Shown: positions 62,745 to 64,000 of the stretch, piece after piece
Layout of the letters: each line of letters starts with the position of its first letter
How positions within the stretch are numbered: the stretch's first letter is position 1
Notes under the pieces: model-generated
The model's database searches: none
What the model saw: the letters and a program-made list of their open reading frames with translations, nothing else
What the model was told of the DNA's origin: nothing
Made by a program: the position numbers and the translations under genes
Source of the DNA: Brevundimonas sp. SL130
Lineage (GTDB): Bacteria; Pseudomonadota; Alphaproteobacteria; Caulobacterales; Caulobacteraceae
Length of the DNA: 64,000 bases
Direction: 5' to 3'
Assembly (NCBI RefSeq): GCF_026625805.1
Contig: NZ_CP113064.1
Location: 2,830,657 to 2,894,656, forward strand

Positions 62745-63887
62745 TTGTCGCATTCCTCTCAGATCCGCGCCGTGTCGCGCGCCGATCGTGTGGCTAAGAT
62801 CAAGCCCATGACGGCTGCTGCGGCCTTTGGCGGTCTGGTGGGACTGGCGATCGGCGGCGCCTATCTGGGCGGAACTCTGGCGCGCACGACGACCTTGCGC
62901 GCCCAGGCCGAACGGATTCAGGGCGCCACCGCGGCCGGTTTCACCGAAGAGGCCCTGTCGGCTGCCGCCGGCGGGCTCGACGCCAGCGCCCTGTCCATCG
63001 CCCGTCGCCACGATCCCTATACCAGCGCGGGCTCGGCCCAGCGCGACCGTCAGGCCGAGCTCCTGGCCGCCCGCCTCGACCAGTTGGGCGAAAACCGCGA
63101 CCCCAACCTGCGTCGCGCCAGCTTGAACGTCTCCGTCGGCGCCAAACCCTTCCGTATGGCCAATGCGCTGGACGCCAGCCGCGATCTCGATTGCCTGACC
63201 CAGGTCGTCTATTACGAAGCGCGCGGCGAAGGTCGCGACGGCATGCAGGCCGTGGCCCAGGTCGTCCTGAACCGCGTCCGCCACCCGGCCTTCCCCAAGA
63301 CCATCTGCGGCGTCGTCTATCAGGGAGCCGCGCGCCGCACCGGCTGCCAGTTCTCCTTCACCTGCAACGGCGCCATGCGCGGCCGCGTCAATACCGCCGC
63401 CTGGAACCGCGCCAAGACCATCGCCTCGGGCGCCTTGTCGGGTTCGGTCTATTCGGCCGTCGGCAACGCCACTCATTTCCACACCACGGGCGTCGCGCCC
63501 GTCTGGCGCAATTCGCTGATCCGGGTGAACCAGGTCGGCAGCCACCTCTTCTACCGCTTCGGCGGTCGCTCGGGCTCCAGCGGCGCCTTCACCTATGCCG
63601 CTCGCCCCTCGACGGGGGATGATCAACCCCGCCTGATCCAGGCCGGGCTCGATCCGGTCGAGGCCGCCCGCCAGGCCGGTCAGGCCGTGGCCTATTCCCT
63701 GGTCCTGGCCCAGGAAAACCTGTCCGCGCCGGAACCCGTCGCGCCTCAGCCGCGCCCGCAGACCCCGCCGCAACCCGAAGCCGCCGCGCCGGCCGCCCAG
63801 GCCGCCGTCCGCACGACCCGCCCTACGGTCCCGCCCGGCAAGACCACCGCCAAGGTCGAGGCCACGGACGTCTCCAACCCGGCCTAA
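62745..63887 (+). CDS. SleB-type cell wall hydrolase with Pro-rich tail
   Basis: The 380-residue protein has an N-terminal signal-anchor (TAAAAFGGLVGLAIGGAYLG), a spacer, then a SleB/hydrolase_2 domain near residues 145-280: DLDCLTQVVYYEARGEGRDG (catalytic Glu), MQAVAQVVLNRVRHPAFPKT, CGVVYQGAARRTGCQFSFTC, ATHFHTTGVAPVWRNSLIRV and QVGSHLFYRFGGRSG. The last 60 residues are Pro/Ala/Thr-rich. It is close to the hydrolase at 56843-57946, including the paired Cys positions. The start is TTG at 62745 with AGGAC 7 bases upstream; ATG at 62808 is possible. It converges with nadC. Confidence 0.9.
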   Translation: MSHSSQIRAVSRADRVAKIKPMTAAAAFGGLVGLAIGGAYLGGTLARTTTLRAQAERIQGATAAGFTEEALSAAAGGLDASALSIARRHDPYTSAGSAQRDRQAELLAARLDQLGENRDPNLRRASLNVSVGAKPFRMANALDASRDLDCLTQVVYYEARGEGRDGMQAVAQVVLNRVRHPAFPKTICGVVYQGAARRTGCQFSFTCNGAMRGRVNTAAWNRAKTIASGALSGSVYSAVGNATHFHTTGVAPVWRNSLIRVNQVGSHLFYRFGGRSGSSGAFTYAARPSTGDDQPRLIQAGLDPVEAARQAGQAVAYSLVLAQENLSAPEPVAPQPRPQTPPQPEAAAPAAQAAVRTTRPTVPPGKTTAKVEATDVSNPA

Positions 63888-63891
63888 AGCC

Positions 63892-64000
63892 TCAAAGCGC
63901 GTCCAGACCGATGTCCAGCACGGGCGCCGAATGGGTCAGTGCGCCGACTGAGATCACATCGACCCCGGTCTCGGCGATGGCGCGCACGGTCGTCAGATCG
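63892..64000 (-). CDS. nadC: Nicotinate-nucleotide pyrophosphorylase, C-terminal end (partial)
   Basis: Only the last 35 or so codons are in the window, read from the right edge to TGA at 63892-63894. The translation ends [20 protein letters not shown] then [14 protein letters not shown], which is the typical C-terminal end of NadC ([26 protein letters not shown]). The enzyme makes nicotinate mononucleotide from quinolinate in NAD synthesis. The stop lies 4 bases from the end of the convergent hydrolase gene. The start is outside the window. Confidence 0.88.
   Translation of the reverse strand, partial: DLTTVRAIAETGVDVISVGALTHSAPVLDIGLDAL

Overview
The window is dense, high-GC chromosomal DNA from an alphaproteobacterium of the order Caulobacterales, most likely Brevundimonas or a close relative. 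This is inferred from the flagellar run fliF-fliG-fliH(flbE)-fliN-flbD-flhA with a FlbD-type sigma54 activator, CtrA-like boxes (GTAA-N7-TTAAC) upstream of fliF and ftsZ, the block murC-murB-ddl-ftsQ-ftsA-ftsZ-lpxC, and many HWE/HisKA_2-type sensor kinases. I found no tRNA, rRNA, CRISPR array, insertion sequence or prophage.

Layout. 1-4.5 kb: xseB, a histidine phosphatase, a GNAT acetyltransferase, and a MntA/HepT toxin-antitoxin pair whose last base overlaps a vWA (CoxE-like) gene; then a secreted Cys-rich protein and CsbD. 4.5-8 kb: Nudix hydrolase and a tightly overlapped kinase / receiver / receiver-kinase operon. 8.8-17 kb: the flagellar export, switch and MS-ring operon, read leftwards, with a class A beta-lactamase gene wedged between flbD and flhA. 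17-27 kb: mixed metabolic genes (lipoprotein hydrolase, thioesterase, GST, CNT nucleoside transporter, ilvE, proC), a Phd/VapBC module whose toxin carries an in-frame stop, and an OmpR/EnvZ-like pair. 27-30 kb: ubiK, then lgt-midA-pgeF with overlapping ends.

30-41 kb holds envelope and division genes, all read leftwards (murC to lpxC). A more AT-rich S9 peptidase gene on the opposite strand separates ftsA from ftsZ, so ftsZ must rely on its own promoter. 41-54 kb: S41 protease, HAD hydrolase, RraB-like protein, carB, M20 amidohydrolase, DAACS symporter, GST, greA, an ELM1-family protein and trxB. 54-64 kb: a GAF-PAS kinase with a single-domain receiver, two SleB-type cell wall hydrolase paralogues, dps, a large triple-PAS hybrid kinase, small lipoproteins and the C-terminal end of nadC.

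Intergenic palindromic repeats occur at about 25.56, 30.2, 39.7, 52.1 and 53.3 kb. The best candidates for a second look are the HepT/MntA-vWA coupling, the beta-lactamase inside the flagellar operon, the S9 gene inside the division cluster, the single-stop vapC, and the shared CtrA-like motif. Nothing here is clearly a wholly new system.
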